DNA of 64,000 bases from assembly GCA_026225945.1 (NCBI GenBank), contig JAMJFZ010000711.1, positions 4,341,501-4,405,500 of the forward strand. The letters are read 5' to 3'. Positions within the stretch are counted from its first letter, which is position 1, and every line of letters starts with the position of its first letter. Below, in pieces: positions 25,701 through 38,524 of this stretch. The position numbers and the translations under genes were made by a program. The notes beneath the pieces were generated by a model that saw only the letters and a program-made list of their open reading frames with translations, did no database searches and had not been told where the DNA came from. The DNA is from Cricetomys ansorgei (lineage: Eukaryota > Chordata > Mammalia > Rodentia > Nesomyidae).

Positions 25701-26263
25701 TATCTAGATACTTGAAAATAATTTCATTCGTTTCGAATATAGCTCCATCCCCATTCATTTAGTGTGCTCAAAGAAAAGCCCCACATCCCTGAACTGTATG
25801 TTCTCAGCTATGTTCAGATTTTCTACCTATGCCTGTTATACTTTGTATCCCTTTACTCTGTGACATGCAACATGCTGAGTGCACTGTTTGCACTCATTAA
25901 GTGTTCCCCACAATTGCTGTTGTTAAATTGGGTTCAATTCAGGCTTTGCTCCAGTATCGAGAGCATGGTAGGTCTCTGGTAAATGACTTTTCTGCCTTCT
26001 TTCCTAAGCTGTTTCCCCACATTCAGCACTGTCTCATAGTCTCTGCATCTGAAACATCAGTGTAAGATTTTCAACTCCACCTCCTCCATGCAATCTTTTC
26101 TGGTTCATTTTTGGAAACCCTTGAAGGAAGCTGGCTTTTTCTTCTCGGTAATTTCATTTTTTTTTCCTTGTACCTTTTATATCGTATTTTTGGTTTTCTA
26201 AATAATTAACAAAAGCATGTTATATAAACAGTTTGAGATGAAAGAAAACAGCAGATAACATCT

Positions 26264-26323
26264 ATCTATAAATAGATGATAGATGATAGGTTTATTAATA
26301 GATAAATGATAGGTAGGAAGGTG

Positions 26324-26378
<55 letters not shown>

Positions 26379-26478
26379 GATAGATAGATAGATATAGGGG
26401 ATATATAAATAGATGACAGATAGAGAGATAGATGATAGATAGTTCATAGATATATATAGGGAATAAATAAATAGATGA

Positions 26479-26514
<36 letters not shown>

Positions 26515-26521
26515 TAGATGA
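26264..26521. repeat. (GATA)n microsatellite, degenerate
   Basis: GATA units with GATGATA interruptions, ending in GACA units (about 26497-26512) before returning to GATA. Confidence 0.95.
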
Positions 26522-26934
26522 CTGATTGATACATCTCCCTGTCACCACTAACTCTAAGGCCCTTATAGAGGGGAAAAAGTCTTCCTGATGTGGTTCAGTG
26601 ATCAGATTTTAGAGCTCACTGACATAGCCATTTTGAGGTTATTTGTGGTAATCTGGTTGATTTGGTTTTGTTTTTTAATATTTATCACCCAGAATCTTTG
26701 TTCATTAAACCAGTGACCTTGGGATTTTTAAGGTCTAATAGGGTTCATGTATACAATAGAGAAAATGTTTACTTCAAAGATTATTTAGAACTTGAAGTGC
26801 CCACATAGAAAGTGCCTTGCATTGCTATGTAGTAAAAACTTGAGCCGCAGTGTCAGTATTTTTTCCATTTGTGTTTTAGTCACACTGCCCTAATCTCCAA
26901 AAGTAGAAGCCAATATTTTTAATATATCATTGAA

Positions 26935-27355
26935 GGGTCAACTTTTTAAACAACTTTTGATTTAGTCTTTGAAAATTTCATATATATATAAGGTACATTC
27001 TGATTATTATAACCCCCATCCTCCATGTTCTTACTGCTCCCATTACCCATCTTCTTTCCAAAGTCTTAATTTGTTGCTGTTTTTGTATTGTGTTGTGTTT
27101 TGAGATCTACTGAGTTTAACCAGGATCATCTGACCATGAGCTTGGAACTATCCACAGGATCCTGGTGGGCTCCTCAGTGGGTGCCCAGCTGAGGTTGCCC
27201 CTCCCTTAGCATCCATCAGTAGCCATAGTTCTGTTGGGATGGGTAAAACCCTATAGTTCCCTCCCCAGAAATCAATTTCTATGGAACTCACTGTTTTTGT
27301 AAGAAGTTCTGTTAAACTCTTTGTTCCCTGACTCCAAAAATTGCCATTGCACATG
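26935..27355 (-). mobile_element. L1 3'-end fragment (rodent Lx-like), antisense
   Basis: Reverse of the rodent L1 3' end: TTGATTTAGTCTTTGAAAAT, CTTGGAACTATCCACAGGAT, CCTGGTGGGCTCCTCAGTGG, CATCCATCAGTAGCCATAGT. Related in content to 32085-33575 and 52845-53155. Confidence 0.65.
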
Positions 27356-27359
27356 TCCA

Positions 27360-29755
27360 ATTTTTATTAAATATTGTCATCTAACATAGCAACATTCTCA
27401 TTAGCAATATGTAAACTCAAATTTACTTCTAACAACATGTAACCATTCACAAAACCATTTTCAATTGCTTATTTTTGAGCTTTTAAGCTGCAAAACAGCA
27501 TAATTTGTTTAAATTCCTTCTTTAAAGAAGAAATTTGCATATCAGAAGTTTTGACACACCTATCTATCACACAGCTGTGTATAACTTTGTTTTTTTAAGA
27601 AGGTGACTTGTGGCGAAGATTAACTAGACTAAAATGTAGAAGGTAACAATCCTTTAAAAGGTGATAATGAAAACTCGGTGGGGCATTTAGGGCATTTAAT
27701 GAGTAGAAGGGCTTGACAATCAGTTAGGATAAAATATCTCAGGTGATATATCTCTCAGGAAATGGTCCACAAAATGTATACAGATAACAAAAAATGGTAA
27801 AAATGTCTTTCTCTCCTCCATAGTCATTAACATCCACTCTGAGCTGTGTTTTCTATAATTCTTCATTTTATAGACTCTGAGAATGCCCCCCAAAGTTAAT
27901 CATGAGTACCAAGCTCTAATATCTTATTTATTTTAATAATATAAATCAGTATTTAAAAAAAAAACTAAAGCAAAATAGCTGTGTAGCTGGATATTTGGAG
28001 AATAATGAAATCAGTACCATCTAAACAAAATTTTAAATTGTTTGAAGTCAGTTGACTCTACTCCATTAATCAATATGTTTCTTAATTCAAAACATTCACA
28101 GCACCTGTCCTGCCAAAAGCTTTGGAGGGCAAAATTGACCTCATACCTTTGCCTGTATGTCTGTGCAGATGGAAGACACACAGCACATAAGCAATGACAG
28201 GTTCCCTCAGTCGATCCTACAATGAACATAAAATGTAGTAGGTGTTACAAAGGGAAAGCAGAGAATGAGAATGAGGGATCCAGGGAAGATGTGTAAAGGA
28301 GTTTTAAAGCAGAGATTAAAACGATTAGAAAAACTGAGGTCAAAAGTAATTGACTAGAAGATAGAACTCTGATTCTTCTAAAAAATACAAGGTTTCTGTC
28401 TTCGTTTATCATTAATAGATGGTGCAGGCTGGATCACTGTGAGGATTACATGTATCAGACATTATTGTTGTATTTGGATATTGTTTTTACTTGCATTGAC
28501 CTTAAAATGCATGCAATTTCACTGAAAGCCAGTTAAACAGGTTTAAGCAAGAGAATGCATGTGTAGACTGTTAGGTCTATAGAGTTCACCTTACTCGCAA
28601 ATTAACCATTTCTCTTCACATGGTGTCATCAACAGTGACAAAAGATTCAAGATTGTTAGAACAAGAATAAAGATTCTTTATTGCTCACAGTAATATCCAT
28701 GGACAGAATATAAAAATTTTCAACAATTTTCTGAGCTCTGATTCCGTACAGCACCACAGAGAAGACTAGGGATGGCTGTGAATGATGTGAGTTCCAGTGC
28801 AGCAAAGGACACCAATGTAGGGAACCTGAATCTTTTCTAATGAGCAGTAAATGAGCGTAGTCTATATTCCAGAGATATTGTCTCTATCTTTCAAGGTTAT
28901 CCACTATACTAATATCCTTGACAATATTGTCCAGAACAAAAACAGCTAGTGAATCTTGTAGCAAGAGGGCAAGAAATGTAAGAGACAAATGCAGAATCAT
29001 TTCCCATGAGTTACATGACCAGATCTGATTTTCACAAGGTTTCTCCATAAGTTATTAAGTTCATTAGCAGTCACACAGTTTCACATCTTTTGCTCCCATT
29101 GTTACATCATTAAGAATTTTTCCAAGCTGACACATTGTGTATTATAACACTAATTTTTAAATGATTGAACAATGTATCAACAATATGATTCACAATAATT
29201 TATCAAGCAGTTCTTCAGATTTAGTTTGTTTCAAAGGTTTGGAAATGATCAAGGAACATTAACTTTAAGATGTGAGTATATCAAAAATGTAAAACAGCTA
29301 CATAATATACTGAAACAATGGATTCCAAGATCTAGATGAGGAAATGTGGTGGTGATGTTGCTTGTTTGCATAGATTCATTAGAGGTGGTGCTAAGAATAC
29401 AATGTGCTCAGCCTAGTTGCAGGAGTGAAATACTCAGGATCTACATGTGATGGATGTTACTTTCACCCAATACTTACTTGCTTGTTTGGTTTGTTCTGTG
29501 TCTTTTGTTTCGGTTCTGTTTGTGCATCAGTGAACAGTATTCACAGAACAGTAAGACTTGCTCTCGATGAAATTCCATCCAGAAAGGAGGCAGAAGTAGA
29601 AACAAGAGCATAGTGCACTAGAAGGGTGTTTGTGCATCTCTGCTTCTGAAGAGTCTCCATAGAAAATGAGCCCAGAGAGGTTTCTTTCTTCCTAATCATT
29701 TTTAAATCCATTTTTAGATTAGTATTCATGTTTTAATGATTGCAAAGTAATTTTA
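27360..29755. other. No recognisable feature
   Basis: AT-rich intron with no SINE, LINE or long microsatellite that I can identify. Confidence 0.4.
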
Positions 29756-29759
29756 TACC

Positions 29760-29920
29760 TTTTAATTAGAGCATTGACTACATACCATCATTGAGAGTGC
29801 TAGAAGTTCATATGCAAAGCCTTTGTTTACTGCTAAGGATACTCATTAAAGAACAAATGAATTGCCCATAGTCACAAAATTAAGTCAATTCCTGGTATTG
29901 AACATCTTTTATATTCAAGG
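29760..29920 (-). repeat. MIR SINE fragment
   Basis: Reverse MIR cues: GAATTGCCCATAGTCACAAA, AGTCAATTCCTGGTATTGAA. Confidence 0.48.
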
Positions 29921-30344
29921 ATGAGACTCTGAGGAATAGGAAACTCATGGCATTCCCTATGCAGAGACAAACTCCATTAGAAGTAGTGAAGTACAGATAT
30001 GACATGTGGCATGTGGAAAGTCCTGTGACCATGGTAATACTGTAATGGAATGTAAGATACATGTGTGTTATCCTTATTGGCAGGGCTGTGTAGCATCAGG
30101 AAAAATCTCATGGAAGAAGAAGACATGGGAGACATTGCAGACCATCCTGTTCACTCCCTATTTGATGGTTTAAGGATCTCTTTAATGTCTTCTCTGGTCT
30201 CCTAAATCCTTCTCTGCCAGTCCCCAGAACAGAAAATTCAATCTTCTCATGCACTCCAGCCTACCTCCTGCTCATCCTACCTTGTCTACCCTTTCCCCAA
30301 CCCCTTCTTTCCAAAAACAAGCAGACTTGTGAGACCTGTTACTC

Positions 30345-30430
30345 CTACTGAGGCTCAGTTTAACACTACAAGGTCACTAGCCAATGTGGTGGAAGAGTCT
30401 GGATCACATCCAGGTCTTCTGACTTTGTTT
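30345..30430 (-). repeat. MIR SINE fragment
   Basis: Reverse MIR cues: AAGGTCACTAGCCAATGTGG, GGATCACATCCAGGTCTTCT. Confidence 0.52.
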
Positions 30431-31545
30431 ATGCTACACCAACAGCAACAGGGACACCATGACATAGAGACCAATGTGAATATATTCTGAAAGGAGAGCA
30501 AGTAACTATTGAGTTACCGAGAGAAAAGGAAGAAATCCAGCATGACTGAGCTTTCCAAGCTGGGAGATGCAGATGATAGACAGTATCTGAGACAGGTATC
30601 TGAGAGTTCTCTGGAGCTCTAGGAAAGCCCCTTCTCCCCAGCTAGTTTACCCATAAACCCTCAGGTATGACAGATGTGCCCTTGGTGTCCTATTTCCCTG
30701 GCCCAGAGTTGGCATAAGAGTCAGCCATGTACTCAAAAACGATTGCCTTTGGCACTACTTTATCAAATGATTCAATTTGGAAACACATTCATCCGTCCTA
30801 TATAAAATACATTCCACTTAGTATATAAATTCAACCATCTGGCAACTAGTAATGGAAGCAGTACTGTTTAATCCTCACCTCTCAAAACAAAAATGTTCTT
30901 TCATGTATTTATGAGACTCAGTAAGATTGTTAAAATAGAAATGTAGACAATATTAACCATATTGTGCTACAGTCATATTTCTTTTGGATATACAGGGATC
31001 TAAAAAGGAATACTTAAGTATTCACCAAGAAAATAACAAAATTGAGAGGAACCTTTTATTAGTCTAGAAATAGCTGGGAGGTGTTAATGTCTGACAAAGT
31101 CAAGCTTTATGAAGCTTCAGTAGAAGTGGGTAGATTGTGATATACAAGTAATTGGAGAAAAACTTAAACCAGATAAAATTTTAAGTAGATCATTGAGGAA
31201 AATACTTTATATGTGACATTAACTTTTAAGCAGTGTTTCACAGAAAGTGGTCATAAGTAAAACTGGGAAAGGAAGGCACGACTGTCCTTCACTTTATTTG
31301 CACAATGTTAATAGCAGTTCTTGAAAGTTGTCTAAAAAAATCTCCCTCATCAGTAGACTTATGATCAATGGCAAAAAATGTCATTATGATTTTCTGTCTT
31401 TATGATCTGTGTAAAACAAAATCATAATTTACTATTTTAAGCACAAAATTTCCAGAAACTCTTTTAGCAAGAGGAAATCAATCATTTATAGCCTTCTTAG
31501 GGACACAAATTTAGAACGTAAAGGAGACATTTTTGTATTTATATA

Positions 31546-31650
31546 TGCAGTATCTATACATATGTATATATATACATACACATATAGGTATATATGTATA
31601 TACATATACATATATACATATGTATATATATATGCCTATATGTATATGTC
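31546..31650. repeat. TA-rich tract with inverted symmetry
   Basis: (TA)n broken by C and G. Several overlapping dyads (ACATATATACATATGTATAT and similar) make it self-complementary. Confidence 0.85.
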
Positions 31651-31744
31651 AAAATGTATATAGAGGTCATTTATAGTTGACACTCAACCCAAAATTCTCA
31701 TGTTTTGGCACAGACCTCTATTATTTACTGTAATTCCTATAGAT

Positions 31745-31937
31745 TTTTTTTAACTCGATATATAACTGAGGATAACCTTGATAATCTTGATCCTCCTGTC
31801 TTCACCTCCTAGAATCAGGATTGCAGGAGGGTGGATATCATCCTGCCTGGTGTGTGAAGTGCTGGGGAACAAATTCAGAGCTTCTATTTGATAGAGAATT
31901 ACCCTATCAACTGAGCCGTGCCCTCAGCCCCCTGCAG
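31745..31937 (-). mobile_element. B4-family SINE (B1-like plus ID-like halves)
   Basis: The left part reads as reverse diverged B1 (CTTGATCCTCCTGTCTTCAC, AGAATCAGGATTGCAGG). The right part reads as reverse ID (AAGTGCTGGGGAACAAATTC, ACTGAGCCGTGCCCTCAGCC). Confidence 0.7.
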
Positions 31938-32084
31938 GTGGTTTATCTGTACAGTCTGTGGGTAGTCATTCACAGTTCAACAGTTGACAGTTTCTCAAGG
32001 TCCTTTGTATAGACAGAATTCAGAGGAATTAAAAACAGCCTTTGAACTTCAACCAGCTAGAAGAGAATAACTGTTACCAACATC

Positions 32085-33575
32085 TTTAAAAATTTTATTA
32101 GCTTCTTGAGAGTTTCCTACACATGTTTTAATCATATTTGTGCCCCCCCAACTCTTCCCACACCCCAACTTTCCTACCTAACCATCCAACTTTGTGTATT
32201 TCCCACCCTTTCAAGACCAATTTGCACATCCCAAATATTCTTGGGTGTGTAGTCTTCTGATGGAGAATAATCAATTTACTGGGTCTACACTATTAGAGGA
32301 CACAACCTCTTCTCCTAGCAGCTAACGTGTGCCAGTAGCTACACACAGCAAGGGGTGGGATTGCATGCCCAACTTTCCATCTCCATGCTGTGGGTTGTAG
32401 CCAGGCTTGGGCTTGCACAGGTTTTGTGCATATTGCTGCAAACTACTGTAAGTTCATATGTATTAGCTGCCCTGGCATGTCCAGAAGGCCCTGTTTCCTC
32501 TTATTCTTACACTTATCTCCCTCTTTCCCAGATGATCCCTGAATCTTGGAAGGACACAATATAGAAAATGTGTTTCCTTCAGAGCTGAACATTTAGCAGT
32601 CTCTTTCTCTCTATACTTTAGCCATTTGTGCATCTCTGTGTTAATCACCGTATATTGCAAATAGAAGCTTTTCCGATCAAGATTGAGAGATGCATTGATC
32701 TATGGATATAATAATAATTCATTAGGAATTGATTTAATACTATGTCTATTTAGAAGAATAATGTTAGTAGGTTCTCTCTTAGGTCCTGTTACCAGTCTAC
32801 CTATAAGTTCTTGGCCCTGATAAGGAGTACCAGTATGGGTTTTAGCTTATAGAGAAGGACTTCAATCAGAAAATGGTTACTCCCATGATATTCATCCCAC
32901 GATTGTACTAGTGGACAAGTTTTGCCAGGCAAGTCTAGTAATTGTCAGCCATAGCTTCACAGTCAGGTATTGCTGCTATTACCAGGACATCCTCCAACAA
33001 AACAGTAATGCCCTGGGACAGTAAAGGGTGTGGAGATAAACCACTCCTGAGATCATTTTCAGGGAACAGCATCTACTTTATTGCACATGAGCAGCCGCTT
33101 ATGTATTGGAAGCCTATCAATGGTGATTGGATAGTGAGTGCTCACATCACTCGGATCTCCATGCCAAAGAAGCACATTACAGGTGACATGGAGAGTATAG
33201 ACTTGTCATGTTGCTTCAGAATGTGCGTTCTGACTTTCAGAAGCATGCTGTGCCAGACTTCTTATTTAGAAGCACAGTGTGCCAGGTATGCCAGGTCATG
33301 CCTGCATTTTTTCCTACAGGATACAACTGCTGATTACTTTTCTCTTCCATGAATATGCATACACTTTCTATCGCTTTAAAAACTAACCAGTAGGGGTGAA
33401 GCTGTTTGATTTTTCCATCTTTAATGACTCAAGTACATGGTGTCTTCAACAATAGTTTTACCATCAAGTGCTGGAGGGAACCAAAAGCAATAACCAATAT
33501 CCTATAATCTTTAGAGGTCTATGGGAAACTCACTGGGCCAACAATTCCCAGTGAAGTAACCCATTCCTGGCACTG
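32085..33575 (-). mobile_element. Rodent L1 3' region (Lx-like), antisense
   Basis: Starts with the T-rich complement of the L1 tail and runs through L1 3'-region wording: GCAAGGGGTGGGATTGCATG, CATGCTGTGGGTTGTAGCCA, TTGTGCATATTGCTGCAAAC, GTTCATATGTATTAGCTGCC, CTAGTGGACAAGTTTTGCCA, CATGGTGTCTTCAACAATAG, TGGCACTGGATTTTTT. A 136-codon ORF at 32942-33352 lies wholly inside it on the opposite strand and is chance. Confidence 0.72.
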
Positions 33576-33648
33576 GATTTTTTTTGTTTGTTAGCTTGTG
33601 GTATCTAGTAGAAGACATTGTTGGCCTCTTGGAGAGTAACTCAATTTC

Positions 33649-33784
<136 letters not shown>

Positions 33785-33974
33785 TAGGAAGCTTCTACAG
33801 TAGTACCTTCCTATATGTCTTTTAGTGTTATTTATCCTTCTCCATACTCTCTCCTCTATCCTGCCATCAAGTTCCCTCATCCCAGTTTAACCTTTCCTAG
33901 TACCTTATTCCCTATTAACCAATTCTACCTCCCTCCTTTCAAATCCCCTCCACAGGGCTTCTTAGTAATTTCCT

Positions 33975-34175
33975 GAGACCCAACACTTTTACCTCTTTGG
34001 ACCTCAGTTTTTTTGGTTTTTTTTTTTTTTTTTTTGTTTTGTTTTGTTTTCTTATGGAAAATAGGGTTGATTCAGCTTTGCAGGGGATTAAATAAGATAA
34101 TATAAACAAAGAAATGAAAAAAAAATCTTACAGAGAGTAAGCTCTAAATAGTAAGGAGATATTTTCATCATTGTC
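33975..34175 (+). repeat. MIR SINE interrupted by a T tract
   Basis: TACCTCTTTGGACCTCAGTT, then a run of 22 T with TTTTG units (34013-34050), then CTTATGGAAAATAGGGTTGA and GGGGATTAAATAAGATAATA complete a forward MIR. No SINE body accompanies the T tract. Confidence 0.6.
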
Positions 34176-34261
34176 TTTTTTTAACCCCACAACTTCTCAC
34201 TATGAGAGGTAGCCAATGAAAATAGGATCCTTGTTTGTTTTTTGCTTGTTTATTTGAATCA

Positions 34262-34350
34262 CTGTTTTATTTCCATATTTTAGAGAATGCTTGACACATA
34301 TTACATATGTAGTAAATATTTGTGGATGAAGTGATGATTAAATTAATAAT
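34262..34350 (+). repeat. L2/MIR 3' terminal fragment
   Basis: AGAATGCTTGACACATATTA, CATATGTAGTAAATATTTGT, GGATGAAG match the shared 3' end of these families. Confidence 0.5.
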
Positions 34351-35287
34351 TCCAACTCCATTTATCCAGGCTTGCTTAAAGAGACATGTCACTCCTTTCA
34401 CCCTCTATGGTAATCAATACAATTTCAATATTCAAGTAAATGCTAAAAGTTTATTTGGAGGGTAAAGACTCAAAGGCAAGTCTGAAGTAATTTATATTTT
34501 GAATATTACTGTTGTGGTTGAAGACCTAATTTGGGATCTAATAGTTTTACTTTAATAGTTAGTTTAGATTCAATAGATAGTAAAGGGTACTGAAAAGCAC
34601 TCGTTAGGGATAGTTTATGTCCTTCCCTTTAAATCTGCTCTTTTCAGCTCAGTCTTAGCATGTGCTTCTTTGTTAATATTTTACTCAGCTACAAAGCTTC
34701 CCATCCAACCATTGCAAATCATCTATAGAGCTCCAAGGCAAGGAACTTAGTAAAGCTGGGTCCATGCTAGTGAATAGCCCATCACAGTCAACTTCATGCA
34801 GATAGGCAGCAGCGGCCCCTAGTGTCTACTGAACAAGCATGAGCCACTATTAGGTCTCACAAATAAGGTGACACCTTCTGCTGTGAAGGATCAGATGGAA
34901 ACATTTGGAATTTACTAGAACACAAACTCTGAGAACACAGTAAGTGATCTGTGACCTCACACTGGGAAAGGTAATTATTTCTCTATAAATTTCAAGCTTC
35001 AAAATTTTCTCTAAAATTGTTCCCGTTAAAGTTTTGCACGGCATATTTTGAATAAAAACATTCATTTCAAGTAATGTTTTTCATTCAAATTCAATGAGTT
35101 TCAGTAACTTTATCCAGTGGTATACCCACTCCATAAACCAATGTTAAAACCTTCTCATACCTCCAGTGAGAGTCCATAGGCCTGATCATAATTACTTCAT
35201 TGCTTATCCTGCCCCAGGCAACAGTCTGGTTTCTTTTTATGCCTAGAAATACATCTTTTCTGAATTGCTTTTTATTTTTCCTTTTTG

Positions 35288-35405
35288 CTTGTTTGTTTGT
35301 TTGTCATTTGGATAGAACAAGATCTCACTGCATAGTCCACACTGCCCTCAAACGTGTGATTCTCTCACCTCAGCCTCCCAATCTCGGGATCACAGGTACC
35401 TGCTG
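35288..35405 (-). mobile_element. Old B1/proto-B1 SINE
   Basis: TTTG-repeat tail, then AGAACAAGATCTCACTGCAT, CTCAGCCTCCCAATCTCGGG and ATCACAGGTACCTGCTGG, a reverse 7SL-derived monomer. Confidence 0.6.
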
Positions 35406-35459
35406 GTGACCTTTGCATTTTCTTAATGTTCATTCATCTGTTTTTAAGCATATCAGTAG

Positions 35460-35875
35460 TGTATTGATTACTTTCTGATCAGTGTGACGAAATGCCTATG
35501 GAGATCCACCGTAAGGACAGAAGGACTGATTTTGAGCTCACAGTTTGACGATATTGTCCATCAGAGCAAGGAAGGGTATGGAGGCAAAAGTGAGTCTTGA
35601 CTGCGTTAGCCAAACTGGAGAGGTAGCTGGTCACGTGGCATCTAGGCCTGGAAGTAGAGAGCATTGAATTCTGGTGTTTCCCTTGCGCTCTCCTCTTTCC
35701 CTTTTTATTCAGGCCAAGGCACCTGCCCTCAGAAAGGTATTGCCCATATTTACATTGCATTTATCTTCCTCAATTAGACCTCTCTGGAAACACCTTCAAA
35801 AGTATGTCCAGTGATGTGTCCTCTAGATGTTTCTAAATCTTGGCAGGTTGACAGTGAAGATCAGTCATCACAACT
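35460..35875 (+). mobile_element. Rodent interspersed repeat, copy 2 of 4 (diverged subfamily)
   Basis: Fits the family outline (GATTACTTTCTGATCAGTGT head, GAGCTCACAG, and CTTGGCAGGTTGACAGTGAA tail), but is more diverged than copies 1 and 3. Confidence 0.5.
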
Positions 35876-35879
35876 AGTT

Positions 35880-36639
35880 AGAGGAAGTATTGAGAATACC
35901 TGTTTAAGAGGTCAAGTTATGTTATTTCTTTTTCCGTTCTGTTTAACCTGAGCAAATAAGACTGATTAATCTTTTGCAAACCGTGTTGAAAATGATATTT
36001 GACTGTAATCACAGTGAGCATCTCCATGTGGGCAGATGAGAGTTGTGTGATTTCATGCCCAGCTGCCTTGATGACTCTCAGCCTTGTTTAAGCAGCACCA
36101 ACTATGGACAGCCTTGCCATGGCCCATTGCTTACCTCACTTATGACTGTAATTTTTATGGCTTCCATTTCATTTAGACATCTCCAATAAGACACACAATT
36201 ATTGGAGCAGAACAGAATCAATTTATTGTCATTTCCATATATTAAAATCTACAGTACATTTCATTCCAAGATTAAAGTTCAGCATTGTATTCTAAAACGG
36301 CAATGAATGGGGTTTCTCTCTGATTTGTATTTCTCTGTGGCATGAGATTGAGGTCTGACAGAAAATGTCCAAATTTCACCCTTTGATCACTGCATTCTAC
36401 ACATCAAAGATTCCTGGTATATTTACCAGTTGGTTGCCGTAAATGCAATCATGAATGGTGTTGCTGGAGAAAGATGAAGATGTGTGCCTTGGAATTCCAG
36501 TGAGAACAGTGGTGAGCACTTCGGTGTTCAGTTCAACAGAAAGGGGCTGTACTAAGCACACAGTGAAAGGGTCCAGGGCATAAGACACCAACCATGATGT
36601 CATCAAGATGCTTCCAATCTAGTTAAAGAAACAACTAGT
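35880..36639. other. Unique, moderately complex intronic DNA
   Basis: No repeat recognised. Balanced composition around 35930-36260 makes it a plausible conserved non-coding stretch, which I cannot test. Confidence 0.3.
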
Positions 36640-36657
36640 TTTAAAATAGTGATTTAG

Positions 36658-36836
36658 GGGCTGAAGAAATGGCTCAGTGTTTAAGAGCACTGGCTGCTCT
36701 TCCAGAGGACCCAGATTCAATTCCCAGCACCCACATGGCAGCTTACAACTGTCTGTAACTCCTGTATCAGCTGATCCAATACCCTCACATACATGCAGGC
36801 AAAACACCAATGTACATAAAATAAAAATAAAAAGTA
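36658..36836 (+). mobile_element. B2 SINE with perfect 18-bp target-site duplication
   Basis: Pol III-type head GGGCTGAAGAAATGGCTCAG, GTTTAAGAGCACTGGCTGCT, CTTCCAGAGGACCCAGATTC, CCCAGCACCCACATGGCAGC and an AATAAAA-rich tail. Flanks 36640-36657 and 36837-36854 are identical over 18 bp (TTTAAAATAGTGATTTAG). This is the best preserved insertion in the window and carries AATAAA-type motifs in the gene's sense direction. Confidence 0.97.
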
Positions 36837-36854
36837 TTTAAAATAGTGATTTAG

Positions 36855-37930
36855 TATTATATACAGCTACTCTTACTCCTAAGTGATATGAGTAGAGTAT
36901 TTAGCAGACTGAAGCTCCAAAAGAGAATCAATTCAAAGAGAATACTTTCTCAAAACTTTAGGACACGCATGATCTTTTTAAAAAGAGTTATTCACACTAC
37001 ACACAAACAGCAACAGCATTTTTTCCTTATCCTCTGCAAACTTCTAGGCTAGGTGAAATCTCTTCTGAATCAGCTCTTCTCCTTTTCCTTTTCTTTTTTC
37101 TCTTCCCTGTCAGTTGGTCACTTTGTTTGTGGCTCTCATAACATATTGCCAAGTTTCAGTAGAATCAGAAATGTTCAGTGGAAGAATGTGGAATGTTACA
37201 AGAAAATAGTAAATCATTTAGTGTATGAGGTGATTGTAAATTGCAGAAAGCATGTGTTATTGTCTTACATGTATGCAGAAGCTAATAAATATCCACTGGA
37301 TAAGTATGAGTGAGGATATGCTCTGATATAATTTGGAGATGGGTGGAACAATTTGTAGCATTTATAACCAATGACGTAAACAGGATAGGGAATGACACAA
37401 CTAGTAAGAACACAGTTTTATGGCTGGATGTTCCTTCTACAGCAAAGTCAATATGCTATTCTTAAGTATTTTGAAGAACCATGGTTCTAGGAAATAATGA
37501 AGTCTAAGACAGAAAATAAGATACATAGGATATATTAACTTATATTAAAATGATGACCTTTCACTTGAATCATAGTATTAAATAATTCCAAATATGTTTT
37601 TTTCTGAGAATACACTTCTCAGGAAGAGAGGCCTTCCCTGTTCTGTACAAATGCAAGCACATACATATGTGTACACTCACACATTTACACACACATACAC
37701 ACACATATACACACACACATATACACACATGGGCAGCATACATATATGTGTACTAAAAATCTGTTTTTTGTCTCCACTCTTGTACTCATGGAAGCAATAT
37801 TCTCAAAGGGTAAATAACAAACAATTAGCCAATATACAACTAATTTCCATTGATCATAGGTAATGGTGATATGGAGAAATGTAAGAGATTATGTAAAACT
37901 TGTGTAAGGAATAAAAACTCACAGCTGAAG
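36855..37930. other. Unclassified DNA with an ACAC/ACAT-rich patch
   Basis: 37657-37730 is a degenerate CA/TA repeat. Nothing else was recognised. Confidence 0.4.
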
Positions 37931-37934
37931 GAAG

Positions 37935-38520
37935 GAGTCTTTGCAGAGGGAGCCTTTCTGTCAAGACCTGAAGGGAAGGTGATGTCCAGCAGAAGAACTA
38001 GATGCAAAGCAAAGCAGGTACCATTAGAAAGGACTAGTGAGAATGTTGGAGAGTCAGAAATATTTCACGTGACCATGTCTTAGAAAGGAGCGAGCAGAGT
38101 TCTGAGCAAAGGCAGACTATAGCCTCAGGATCTCATATAACCCTTGAAGTAACTGAGAGATTCATTCCAACCATAATGGGGTACTTTAAGGTGTTTTCCT
38201 TACGGGGATCAAAGCATGACTTGCTTTGGAGGTTTAAAATCATCTCTTCAAAAAGCCACTGTGGTCTAAGACTCAACGCAGATAATATAGAAATGGATGT
38301 CTGCCACAATGGTCCTCGGAGAGAAGGTGTTGTTTCCCTTGGATGGTAGCGCTGAAGAGATAGAGCGTTTTTGTAGAAGGCAAGAGACCTTGTTGATGCA
38401 GTGTCATTGAAAGTGAAACATTATTAGGATGCTAGAGCTTTGCATTTAAAACTAGGTGAGTGGTGCTGTTTGTGGAAAGGATGACAGGACTGATAGAAGG
38501 GAATTAATTGCAGTGGTCAA
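37935..38520 (-). repeat. L2 LINE fragment
   Basis: Purine-rich reverse L2 wording: GTCAAGACCTGAAGGGAAGG, AAGGAGCGAGCAGAGTTCTG, AAAGCATGACTTGCTTTGGA, AAAGCCACTGTGGTCTAAGA. Confidence 0.5.
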
Positions 38521-38524
38521 ATGA

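Noticed and set aside
32942..33352. 136-codon + strand ORF
   Set aside because: Lies wholly inside an antisense L1 3' region and has no recognisable protein content.
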